NCBI GenBank assembly: GCA_001275005.1 | Contig: JWZX01002519.1 | Location: 1-15,196 of the forward strand | DNA length: 15,196 nt | Direction: 5' to 3' | Source: Chrysochromulina tobinii | Taxonomy: Eukaryota > Haptophyta > Prymnesiales > Chrysochromulinaceae | In this document: piece after piece, positions 7,373 to 15,186 of the stretch | Layout: each line of letters opens with the position of its first letter | Position numbering within the stretch: position 1 is the stretch's first letter | Translations under genes and position numbers: made by a program | The notes under the pieces: generated by a model | Told to the model about the DNA's origin: nothing | The model's input: the letters and a program-made list of their open reading frames with translations, nothing else | Database searches by the model: none

Positions 7373-7652
7373 GCCTGTATTTTGGAGGGGTGAACCTCTG
7401 AAACGACATAAATACTTGCGGGTTCAAGGTACTTTTCGCTATCTCCAACCCCCTACCCGAAGAATGTCGTCTCCTTGGGTCTGGGGTCTGTTCGGAGGGG
7501 CGTCCGCGTGTGAGCCGGACACGCAGCACCAGCGGCAGCCTGCTGCGCGAACGTTCCCGACATCGGTTATCAAGCAAGCGAATCACAGCCTGCTCGAACG
7601 CGCGCGATTGCTGCAGGTCGCAACCGCAGGGTACAGCAATGCCATGAGCTGA
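7362..7652 (+). CDS. Weak candidate small ORF followed by AATAAA
   Basis: A 96-residue ORF; an internal ATG at 7464 would give 62 residues. The stop at 7650-7652 is followed 22 bp later by AATAAA, which would suit a 3' end. The C-terminal third looks helical (SLLERARLLQVATA). No family is recognised, and other frames are also open in this GC-rich stretch. Confidence 0.2.
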   Translation: MYNEPVFWRGEPLKRHKYLRVQGTFRYLQPPTRRMSSPWVWGLFGGASACEPDTQHQRQPAARTFPTSVIKQANHSLLERARLLQVATAGYSNAMS

Positions 7653-7673
7653 GGCAAGTCGCTGCTGGTACTC

Positions 7674-7679
7674 AATAAA
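7674..7679 (+). terminator. Possible polyadenylation signal AATAAA
   Basis: A canonical hexamer 22 bp after the stop of the 7362-7652 ORF. I cannot tell whether it is used. Confidence 0.3.
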
Positions 7680-7714
7680 GATCGCAACCCCGATGCTGTC
7701 CTTACGTGGTCAGC

Positions 7715-8660
7715 TTACGCATGAGCAGGAACAACTGCCTCAACAACGTCGCGTAGTTGTTCTAGCATTGACTGAGCGTCTCGTCACATGGCAATGTAAT
7801 GGAATGAGCTGTCCGACATCTTCGATGCGCAGCATCTCGCACATGAGTTGTTGAACATCTTGCGAGACGTCTGCTGGCGGGGCTGCTGTGCTTCGGCGGC
7901 AGGAAGGGCTTGGCCCACGCCATGGGCTCCAATGCTGCTGCACGAAACACCCAGCTTATAAGTACACTGGGTTTTCTTCGCGCGGCAGAACCAGCTGGTG
8001 AAGGTTTGGGGCGGCGGTGCCCAGCAAGATGGTGCGCTTTCAGCATATTGGTCTGCGGAAAAAGGCTGCTGGTTTTCCGGGAGCTCGGTCGGCACGAATG
8101 AGTTGGAAGCACGCTCGGTGTCTTGAATGTCTGCCGCGAGAGCCTTGAGATCTGCAGCAGATTTGCGTGCTTTGCGCGGCCAACGCCTCGTCAGAACGTG
8201 CGATCTTAGCGTGCGCACTCTAAGCTCAGCGCGAACGATGGCTAGAGCCTGCTGCTGGGTATCTGCGCATTTCCGTGCCGATGCGGCCTTGTGCTCCTCA
8301 CGCCGCGCGACATTCAGCGCTCATCCTCGGCGTGTTCGACTTCTGTAATGCGCATCCGCGCGGCGGCGTAGAGTTGCGCTCGAGATGCGGCGTCTTGTTC
8401 CAACTCTGCCTCACGCTGCTTGAGTGCTAGCACGAGTCTTAAACACGCTTCTGCATCCGCCTCCGCCTGCAACAAGCGCTCCGCGCGCTCGCCGCTGAGC
8501 TCAAGGGCACGTCGCAGCTCCAAACGTAGCTTCGTAGCCGCTGGATCCTGAAAGGGTGCGCACCCCGCACAACATTTGGAAAGGTTGATGAGGAATCCAC
8601 AGGCTGTGCCATGCCATTCGTCGACTTTTTGGCGTGCTGTCCTGTGGACGCCATCATCAT
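7715..8660 (-). CDS. Coiled-coil protein locus, multi-exon or decayed; boundaries unresolved
   Basis: Several minus-strand stretches read as Ala/Glu/Arg-rich helix in different frames. They are an N-terminal piece from ATG 8660 (MMMASTGQH...MAQP); 8553-8314 (DPAATKLRLELRRALELSGERA..., strongly heptad-like); 8328-7784 (LNVARREEH...KSAADLKALAADIQDTE...); 7880-7780 (VSQDVQQLMCEMLRIEDVGQ); and 7777-7715 (SMLEQLRDVVEAVVPAHA, then TAA). A clear acceptor CACCCTTTCAG lies just before 8553. A 53-nt intron (GTGGAT...TTTCAG) would link the first two, and a 95-nt GTGAGG...GATGAG intron could link the next. The last joins have more than one solution. Either it is a gene with short introns or an indel-damaged pseudogene. 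No family assigned. Confidence 0.38.
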
Positions 8661-8676
8661 CAAATCAAGGGCGTCG

Positions 8677-8889
8677 TCACGAGCAGCAGTGCGTGTACGG
8701 GTGCGCGTACCAGGTCGTGAGCGCCTGCAGGCCGCACGTGAAGCTGACGGCCTCGGCGGGATTGCGCACGGGCTGCGGCAGGCTCACGTAGTCCCAGAGC
8801 ACGCCGACCGTGAACGCGTCGCCTCCGCACGAGTGCAGCATGCGCACGACACTCAAATTGTGTGAGTGAGCAAGTGTGACTAGCCTCTC
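8677..8889 (-). pseudogene. Fragment with VGVLWDYVSLPQ...TWYAHPYTH motif, apparently frameshifted
   Basis: The stretch directly after the coiled-coil gene's TAA stays open in the same frame and reads HSCGGDAFTVGVLWDYVSLP, then a Pro/Glu linker and GLQALTTWYAHPYTHCCS, stop. The composition (WDY, SLPQ, WYAHPYTH) looks like a folded domain, unlike the coils on both sides. I recall similar (F/L)WD(Y/F).SLPQ...WYAH..T blocks in algal and dinoflagellate predicted proteins but cannot name a curated family. One base out of frame the text continues LLVTTPL, which suits the end of a beta strand better than CCS-stop; this suggests a one-base deletion in the codon after H of YTH. An ATG at 8841 gives only 54 residues. 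It may be an exon of either neighbour. Confidence 0.4.
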
Positions 8890-9423
8890 TTATTCGGCCC
8901 GCAGCAGCTGCGCCTCAAGTCGGCGCGCCTGCCGATAATAACCTTCAAGCGCCTCTTGCAGCGACGGAAGCTCGGCGTGTGCGCAGCTGAGATCTGCGCG
9001 GGCGTTGTCGAGAACCTGCTGGTGTGCAACATCTGCGCCATGCCGGGTGGCGGCAGCCGTGAACACGACCTCTGCCTCGGCGCGTCCTGCCCTCTCGAGA
9101 GCGTCGGACAGATGCGCTCGGGCCGTTGAAAGCTCCTGCATCAGCGCTGCGTGCGCATCAGCCTGCTCGATCGTGTTCCGTACGCTTTCATGCAGGTCCA
9201 GAGCACGAAGCTCGCCGGCGAGGAGCCGGAAGTGCACACGCGCACAGGCTGCTTCGTCGGCTGCACTACGTTGCCACGCGTGCAGTTGTCGCTCCTGCTG
9301 CCGTTGACGGCTAACGAGCGCCGTGAGCGTACGGCGGTGCACGATGATCCGGGAAGTCCGTGGTGATTCCTTTCGGCATCACCGCATGGCCGAAATCATT
9401 TCCGCATCGACCATTTCGGCCAT
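8890..9423 (-). CDS. Small coiled-coil protein, probably two exons
   Basis: Exon 1 is 9423-9383 (MAEMVDAEMISAM plus two bases) and exon 2 is 9310-8890. The proposed 72-nt intron (GTGATG...GCTCGTTAG) removes an in-frame TGA and joins in phase 2 to give 153 residues. The product is almost entirely Ala/Arg/Glu/Leu-rich helix with heptad-like spacing (RQRQQERQLHAWQRSA, LMQELSTARAHLSDALERAG, LQEALEGYYRQARRLEAQLL) and ends in a TAA. No catalytic motif is seen and I assign no function beyond a coiled-coil scaffold type. The acceptor is weaker than in the other genes here. A copia 3' LTR ends 146 bp upstream on the same strand. Alternatives are a longer gene running into the next fragment, or a decayed gene. 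Confidence 0.45.
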
Positions 9424-9424
9424 G
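9385..9424. repeat. 12-bp inverted repeat with 16-nt loop
   Basis: CATGGCCGAAAT at 9385-9396 and ATTTCGGCCATG at 9413-9424 are perfectly complementary. It overlaps the proposed first exon of the coiled-coil gene, where both arms encode Met-Ala-Glu/Ile-Ser-Ala-Met-type residues. Confidence 0.9.
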
Positions 9425-9569
9425 TGAAGTGTGTGAAAACCTTTCGCAGTGAAAACTCGGCCGCCCCTAATAAGGTTGGTTCAAAGAAGGTTTCAAGTTG
9501 GGGATTGGTCCTTAGGAAAAGATGACGTCCTCTTTTCGCGACCACCCAAGACAGCCTGGGACGTTCGCG
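9424..9569. other. Flank between the copia 3' LTR and the coiled-coil gene
   Basis: No gene is seen. It would be the promoter or 5' UTR of the minus-strand coiled-coil gene, now directly downstream of the LTR. Confidence 0.4.
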
Positions 9570-9829
9570 TGAAAGACTAACGGAAACCTCTTTGATCACA
9601 CTGACCAAGCGCGTCAATAGCGCAGCGCACCGCGGTCAATACGCAGTGGAGTCGCCTCGATCGCGACACCTACAGAAACAGACGCCGACGGAGTACAGTA
9701 CACAACTTACAAGTTTGGATAGGATTGTTTCCTTTTCCGGAAGCACGGCACGGCCTGCGTAGTAAGCGGCCTCGTCACTCGCACTTGCCTCTGCAAGTGC
9801 CCCCATGTTCACACCACCGTGCGGTTGCA
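9570..9829 (-). repeat. Copia 3' LTR (inner boundary provisional)
   Basis: The outer end is fixed by the TAGTCTTTCA match to the 5' LTR tip. The inner end is placed at TGCAACC (9829 on this strand), right after the purine run TAAGGGAAAG, giving about 260 bp with TG...CA ends. A second choice is 9863, after GATGGGAAG, giving about 294 bp. The candidate target-site duplication at the outer side is 9565-9569 (TCGCG), uncheckable here. Confidence 0.6.
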
Positions 9830-9839
9830 CTTTCCCTTA
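9830..9839 (-). other. Candidate polypurine tract
   Basis: It reads TAAGGGAAAG on the coding strand and is followed directly by TGCAACC, the usual layout before a 3' LTR. GATGGGAAG at 9872-9864 is the competing candidate. Confidence 0.4.
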
Positions 9840-9998
9840 CACGTGCCCCCAAGTGCATCCGCACTTCCCATCAGCCAATTCATCCGGCTGTTGCATGCAT
9901 ATGCCGTCGATCATGTGTGTATGCGGTACGGTCCCCAGTTACACCGACACTCGAGCATTAGCGAGGTAGGGAGGGTCCGATCTGCACGTGCTGATTCA

Positions 9999-12900
9999 TC
10001 AGGCATTCGCGTGCTTGATATTCATGATGTCATTGCGAAATTTGAAATAGTCGGCGATGGCCTTCATGCTCATAGCCTTGGTGAAGATGTCTGCGCGCTC
10101 TTCGGTGGTGTCGACTTTGTGAGGCTCGAGCATCCCTTTCTGATACATCTCACGGGTGAAGTGCATCCAGAGGTCCCAGTACCGCGTTCGACCTGATACG
10201 CCCTCGTTGCGGATGTTGAACCACATACCTGCGTTGTCGATAAGCAGTGGCACGCGTCCCTTGACCTTCACACCGAAGAATTCGAGGATGTGCAGGACAA
10301 ACCGAAGGTCCTTGACTGCGGCTACCCCGGCAGCGGTCTCGGCCTCAGTGCTGGAGAGGCAAACGACCTTGAGCCGTCTAGAGACCCAGCAGATTGCAGC
10401 GCCCATATAGGTGATGACGTGCCCTCCGTGGCTTTTGACAGTGCCCCACGAGGCATCAGACCAACACAGGAGTCCCGAGTTGTGCTGGAGCGCATCCTTG
10501 TCTACTTTCGGCTCTGTGTCGCATCTCAGGAAGTCTGACCGCCCGCCATATGTGATACACGAGTCGCGTGTATGATAGAGGTAGAGGAGCACAGTGATGG
10601 CGGCTTGCCACGCGGCTAGAGGAGGGGATGTGCTAAATTGCTGCAGCCAGGAGACATGGAAGCTACAGTCCGGTCGGCCTTGTGCGACGATGTAGCCTAA
10701 GCAGCCTACAATCCCGTCGTAGTCCTTATCCGCCATAGCCGGGTCTGGCTTTTCTGCCAGTTCGATCGCCATGAACTTCTCGTGGCTATCCGCAAGCGAC
10801 TCGGTTGGATGAAGCTGTGGTCTAGCGGGTGCCGTGACGTATTTGCGGTAGACCTGCTCTATGTAAGTCTTGAGGTGTATCGATACCGTCCCCTTCTCGA
10901 CGTTCTGCACAAGGTACACGCCGTTGAATTTGGTCGTGGGCTCCCCACCGGTGATGGAGTAGTGCTTGCGGTACTCCGTCAGGAACCATTCGAGCTTCTC
11001 CTTGCTGCTCGGCAAGATCAAGGAGTTGTCCACGAGTACGCCGATGTATAGGAACGACCCGTCGTCCCAACATTTTCGGTAGAGATTGGGGTCGGCTGGG
11101 CATCGCTCGAGGCCAATGCTCTTGGTGAAGACTTGGGCGTGCTCCTTGTAGTAAAGGTTTCCCGCCTGCTTGCTTCCCTCGACGCTCTTATCGCAGCGGC
11201 AGCACTTGCCTTCCTTGGTGAACGGTCGAGGTCCTTCAAAGTAGAGCTCGCGGTCCATTGTCGCCGTGGTGAACGCGGCTCTGACGTCACAGTCGTAGAG
11301 GGTGCACTTGCGCCGTGCGGCCTCCGCGCACATAATCCGCTGCGTGGTGCCGACGATCGTGCCGATGAAGGTGTCCTCATAGTCGCGCCCGTAGACTTCG
11401 GTAAAGCCCTTGAATACCCATCGGGCCCTAAACTCGAGCGGGGTGACTCCGTCCGGCTTGTACTTGATGACGAAGGCCCACTTCCCGCCGTGGATGCGGA
11501 AACCTCGGCTCTTGACCTCGGCCGAGTCGCAGTAGGTCCATGCTTTGTTGCCCTCCTTTTTGTCGAGGTCGGACTTCATTGCAGCGAGCCACTGCTCGCG
11601 GTAAGGGTTGTCGCTTGCAAGCGCTTCAAGCTCGTTCTTGGGCAGCGGGATTGGCCCTGCGATCATCTTTGCCGTGAATGCTACCGGTTCATCGTGTGGG
11701 GAGTTGCGGAAGTGGAAGAGCACGTCGGCGCTGCTAGCGTCGTCTAAAACCACGTCTCCTCCGCTTTGCCCCCCAGCCGCAACGGGCGGCTGAATAGGAG
11801 GGGACCGAAGAGGCACTTTCTGTTGGTACTCGTTGCCCATAGCCTGAGTGGCGTCGGTGGGGAAGTACATGTGCGCATCCCAAACCTGCGGCAACTGGTT
11901 AAATTGCATCTCGTTGTTGGGGAAGGTGACGTCGCGTGTGGACGTGATGCGGTTGAGCTTGTGGACGAAGACGTAGTGCCCTTGGCGCCGCTCGTCAAAA
12001 CCGAGGTACGTAGCCACGTTGCCTGTGGACATCAACTTGCCCCCTGGTTTGATCATGGTGTCCCTGACGTTCACGTAGCACCTTGAAAGCATGACGTGGT
12101 ACTTGGAAAGGTCGACGGGTCGTCCACAAGCCTCGCTGGGCGATTGCTTGTAGTCAAAGCGTTTGGTGGGCAAGTCGTTGTGAATCTGCACAGCCTGATT
12201 CATGAGGAACGGCCACAACGCAAACGGGTTGCCTCCGGCGTCATGCTGAGCGGCCATGATACGCATGGGTCGGAGAATAATGCCGATGGCCCGTTCAGCG
12301 CCCGGATTGGTGTTCTTGTCGTAAGGGACCGATAAAGTGCTGCGTGTGGCAAGCTTGTCCGCCATCTCGTCAGGGTCCGAGGTTGTAGATTCGCCGCGCA
12401 AGTGAGCTTCGATGTTGCCACTGGTGAGCTCGTTGTCGCGGTGCCACTCCGTCACCTTGCCCCCTGCTTTGGTCAACAGATCTGCATGATCGGACTCGAA
12501 CTGCTTGAAGGCGCTGAGGATTGCATCTTTCTCCTTAGATTGCAGGTATCCCACGCTGATTGCCGAGGTCGCCCAGTCGTAAAAGACGATGGCGGCCACG
12601 AAGCCGTGTCGAATGGAAGGCGGGAAGCCGACTACGAGGTCGCTCGAGACTCGTTGACCGAAGTAGGTATAGCTTTTCCCTTGGTCGAGGCGCTGCTGAT
12701 GGCGACGAGCGTGGAGACGGGCATTAAGCATGCACGGGGCGCAATCGCGACCATGCGCTTTTGATTGCCAACCGATCTTGGACCCGACGCGATTGTGACT
12801 GAAGTGTCCAAGCCTTGCATGCTCCTGCATGGACTTAGCAAAGTCGTCCATCGCCGAGAGGGCAAGTTCGGTATGGCTGGCAATCGGCACGGGCGAGCGT

Positions 12901-15128
12901 CGCAGCGGCCGCGCAATGATTTGGTATTTACGCTCCGTCTCCATGAAGGGCACGATGGAGCCGGATTTTAGGGTTAGCCTCTTGAGGTTGTTGAAGTCAG
13001 ATCGGATGCCGTCGTCAGCGAACGCGCGCTCGACACTGAAGAGTCGAGTCCGCAGGCCTGGCGAGTACACCCAGTGCTTGAGCCGCATAGACTCGCGGAA
13101 GCCGCTCTGGCGTGTCTTCACGACTTGGGTGCTCGCGCCGGAGAGGGTGACGGGCTGGAGGCTGCCAGACGCGTCGCGGATCTTGATCTTCGGGATGGTG
13201 CCGTCGGGCTCGGTGATGTCGTTTGGATCGCCTCCACAGTGGATAGACGCGCCACTGTCGATGGTCAAGCGTCCGCCGAGAGTGCTGGGCTCCCAGGCTG
13301 CGGTCGCGTTGAGTGCGTACTCAACCGAATATCCTCTCGCCCGCCAGTACGTCTCTTCGGCGATTTGGGACGGGCGAAGTGCAAGGAGCTGGCGTGAATG
13401 CGTACCTGGCACAAAGATGCGGGAGGATAGCGGCGCGGGCGATGGTGCGACGAGTGCATCTGTGCCCCGCAAGGAACTGATCACGAGCATCGCGGGGGAT
13501 GCCCAGAGCCATAGGACAAGCACTAGCCATTGCTTGGCGGCACTGATGGCCATTCGGAACGGCCATGGCAACCGTGCGTGCGTCCGTGGTACAGTCGCAG
13601 CTTCCGCGGCATCGTACGGCTCGACCCAGTCAGCTTCGTCTTCGACGGTGCTGGCAAAGGGGTCGTTCCGGGCGAGGTCGGTCGCCTTGGCGGACGGGCC
13701 ACCGTCGATGGCGAGCGCGTCCGCTGATGCTTCTCCGCCGTCTTCCTCCGTTTCATCTTCTTCTGCCGAGCGTGCCGCTTGGGTGGCCTTGCGCCACCAT
13801 CCAGCCCGTCCTCGGGGCTTTGGCTCCGGGCTGCGTCGCCGCGGCCGATCGCCTGCAGCTGCGTCGGCCGACGGCGACGGCATTGCGTCAGTCGGGATGC
13901 GGCGGCCACCAGCAGCCTGGCGCGCAGCGAGGGCAGAGATGAGGAGGAGATATGCGCCAATATCGCGACCGGGCGTCCGCTTCGGCGACGGGCACCCCTT
14001 GGTGCCTGTCCGAGTGTCCTCGTTCTCGGTGTGGCCGATGCCAAAACACCGGAAGCAGATCTTTTCGCGCGTCATCGTACCTTGCGGGGTGCTCGACATT
14101 GCCGCCTCGAATACATCGCGCAGCTCCTCGACGGAGTGGTCGTGCTCGAGGAAGATGTCAAACGCCGAGTGCACGTGTCTCGCCGATGCTGCCCGTGCGA
14201 TATTGCCGGTCGCTGGGTCATAGTTGAATAACACCCCTGCGTCCGCCGCGTTGGCCTCGAAGTACACGTCGGTCTCGTGGCCGTCAACGCGCGTCGAGTT
14301 GCCGGCGCCACCTTGGCGCTTGCCCTTGGGGCGCGGGTGAATGGCGAGGTCGTGAACGGCAGCGTCCCACATGGCAGCGAACGCGGCCTGCACTCCGGAA
14401 AGGGAGCGCGCGCCAGCAGGGGGGTCGCCTGGGTTGCCGCGGCCGGCATTCGGCTGCAGGTAGAGCCGGGCAGCGGGGTCACGAATGTATTCCTGGCGGG
14501 CTTCATGCGATATGGAGCCCTGCGCAGTTTTCGAGATGGCCCCCAGAAGAATGACGGCGAGCTCGTGCTCGGTGAGCCGGTGCGTCACGTCCGTGATCTC
14601 GTTGTTCTTGGCTTGGAGCCAGTTGGTGAAGTGAGGAATTGACCCCACTTGGAAGCCAGTAGTGCCTAGGATGGTCGCATCCCTGCACTCAGCCTTGATG
14701 CCTTCTTCGAGCGTCTCCGGCGTCACGCCACCGCACTCGGTCGCCAGGAAGTCTCTCCAGGCGTCTTCGGCGGGATGTGTGGACGTGCGGAAGCTGCGCA
14801 CGCGTTCAGCGTGCGTCTCGTTGAGGCAGTGCTTGGCAAAGATCGCAAGCACTTGCTTGGATCTGACCAAGGCTAGCTTGTTCTTAGATGCTATTGCGGC
14901 GGCGTTGCCTGCAGCAGGGTTGAGGGTGCCGCCCTCGTGCGTGCCCAAGAGCACATCGCCGCCGGTCCAGTCGCCCTTGTTGAAGCTCTCGCAATCGATC
15001 GCGTTCTCGAATTGCTTCATGAAGCGCTTCGCGTCTTCGCGGTCGTTGCCGGCGTATGGCGCGCAAGAGAAGCCGGCCTTTCTCCAGCTCTCTGTTGTTT
15101 GCAGAATTGTGTTGTTGAGCTGCGCCAT
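9999..15128 (-). CDS. Copia Gag-Pol polyprotein, intact single frame, 1709 aa
   Basis: Gag occupies residues 1 to about 355. An unusual knuckle C358-x2-C361-x4-H366-x12-C379 follows, then a disordered Arg/Pro- and acid-rich linker (400-510). A hydrophobic segment is at 533-551 (QWLVLVLWLWASPAMLVIS). Aspartic protease: DSGAS at 624-628. Pre-integrase zinc module: H770-x4-H775 and C796-x2-C799. Integrase core: D830, D898 (HRDNE) and E945 (NPGAERAIG). Reverse transcriptase starts near 1175 (NPYREQWLAAMKSDL), with DVRAAF at 1281 and LVDN at 1365-1368 in place of the usual YVDD, and KSVEGSKQA at 1314-1322. RNase H: D1558, E1595/E1597 (SSTEAE), D1631 and D1680 (ADIFTKAM). The protein would be cut by its own protease into Gag, PR, IN and RT-RH to copy RNA to DNA and insert it. 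The start is the first ATG, 43 nt after the candidate primer-binding site. No frameshift or stop separates Gag from Pol. Confidence 0.96.
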   Translation of the reverse strand: MAQLNNTILQTTESWRKAGFSCAPYAGNDREDAKRFMKQFENAIDCESFNKGDWTGGDVLLGTHEGGTLNPAAGNAAAIASKNKLALVRSKQVLAIFAKHCLNETHAERVRSFRTSTHPAEDAWRDFLATECGGVTPETLEEGIKAECRDATILGTTGFQVGSIPHFTNWLQAKNNEITDVTHRLTEHELAVILLGAISKTAQGSISHEARQEYIRDPAARLYLQPNAGRGNPGDPPAGARSLSGVQAAFAAMWDAAVHDLAIHPRPKGKRQGGAGNSTRVDGHETDVYFEANAADAGVLFNYDPATGNIARAASARHVHSAFDIFLEHDHSVEELRDVFEAAMSSTPQGTMTREKICFRCFGIGHTENEDTRTGTKGCPSPKRTPGRDIGAYLLLISALAARQAAGGRRIPTDAMPSPSADAAAGDRPRRRSPEPKPRGRAGWWRKATQAARSAEEDETEEDGGEASADALAIDGGPSAKATDLARNDPFASTVEDEADWVEPYDAAEAATVPRTHARLPWPFRMAISAAKQWLVLVLWLWASPAMLVISSLRGTDALVAPSPAPLSSRIFVPGTHSRQLLALRPSQIAEETYWRARGYSVEYALNATAAWEPSTLGGRLTIDSGASIHCGGDPNDITEPDGTIPKIKIRDASGSLQPVTLSGASTQVVKTRQSGFRESMRLKHWVYSPGLRTRLFSVERAFADDGIRSDFNNLKRLTLKSGSIVPFMETERKYQIIARPLRRSPVPIASHTELALSAMDDFAKSMQEHARLGHFSHNRVGSKIGWQSKAHGRDCAPCMLNARLHARRHQQRLDQGKSYTYFGQRVSSDLVVGFPPSIRHGFVAAIVFYDWATSAISVGYLQSKEKDAILSAFKQFESDHADLLTKAGGKVTEWHRDNELTSGNIEAHLRGESTTSDPDEMADKLATRSTLSVPYDKNTNPGAERAIGIILRPMRIMAAQHDAGGNPFALWPFLMNQAVQIHNDLPTKRFDYKQSPSEACGRPVDLSKYHVMLSRCYVNVRDTMIKPGGKLMSTGNVATYLGFDERRQGHYVFVHKLNRITSTRDVTFPNNEMQFNQLPQVWDAHMYFPTDATQAMGNEYQQKVPLRSPPIQPPVAAGGQSGGDVVLDDASSADVLFHFRNSPHDEPVAFTAKMIAGPIPLPKNELEALASDNPYREQWLAAMKSDLDKKEGNKAWTYCDSAEVKSRGFRIHGGKWAFVIKYKPDGVTPLEFRARWVFKGFTEVYGRDYEDTFIGTIVGTTQRIMCAEAARRKCTLYDCDVRAAFTTATMDRELYFEGPRPFTKEGKCCRCDKSVEGSKQAGNLYYKEHAQVFTKSIGLERCPADPNLYRKCWDDGSFLYIGVLVDNSLILPSSKEKLEWFLTEYRKHYSITGGEPTTKFNGVYLVQNVEKGTVSIHLKTYIEQVYRKYVTAPARPQLHPTESLADSHEKFMAIELAEKPDPAMADKDYDGIVGCLGYIVAQGRPDCSFHVSWLQQFSTSPPLAAWQAAITVLLYLYHTRDSCITYGGRSDFLRCDTEPKVDKDALQHNSGLLCWSDASWGTVKSHGGHVITYMGAAICWVSRRLKVVCLSSTEAETAAGVAAVKDLRFVLHILEFFGVKVKGRVPLLIDNAGMWFNIRNEGVSGRTRYWDLWMHFTREMYQKGMLEPHKVDTTEERADIFTKAMSMKAIADYFKFRNDIMNIKHANA

Positions 15129-15170
15129 TTGTCCAGGGTCTGCTTGAGCGAGTAGTCCAGCTCGCGTCCT

Positions 15171-15184
15171 GGGTCAGCCCACCA
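15171..15184 (-). other. Candidate primer-binding site
   Basis: TGGTGGGCTGACCC on the element's strand begins with TGG, the complement of a tRNA CCA end, two bases after the LTR end. I could not match it to a particular tRNA. It does not read as the common TGGTA of initiator Met tRNA priming. Confidence 0.5.
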
Positions 15185-15186
15185 CG

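Larger units (their letters stand above)
6959..7714. other. Mostly unassigned interval between the GPALPP gene and the coiled-coil block
   Basis: It holds a (CAC)n/(GCC)n microsatellite-like stretch at about 7246-7275, two weak small-gene candidates listed separately, and an AATAAA at 7674-7679 on the + strand. Nothing here is recognised by family. Confidence 0.4.

Noticed and set aside
8890-8892. Stop-codon readthrough or variant genetic code joining the coil to the SLPQ fragment
   Set aside because: The other genes here end normally at TGA, TAA or TAG and contain no internal stops once spliced. An intron or separate fragment explains it more simply.
9382-9423. In-frame TGA after residue 14 of the coiled-coil gene as a selenocysteine codon
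   Set aside because: A 72-nt GT-AG intron removes it, and the protein has no redox features or visible SECIS-like element.
12829-14223. 464-residue + strand ORF and other long + strand ORFs at 10000-15150
   Set aside because: They are antisense shadows of the copia Gag-Pol frame, which carries all the catalytic motifs.
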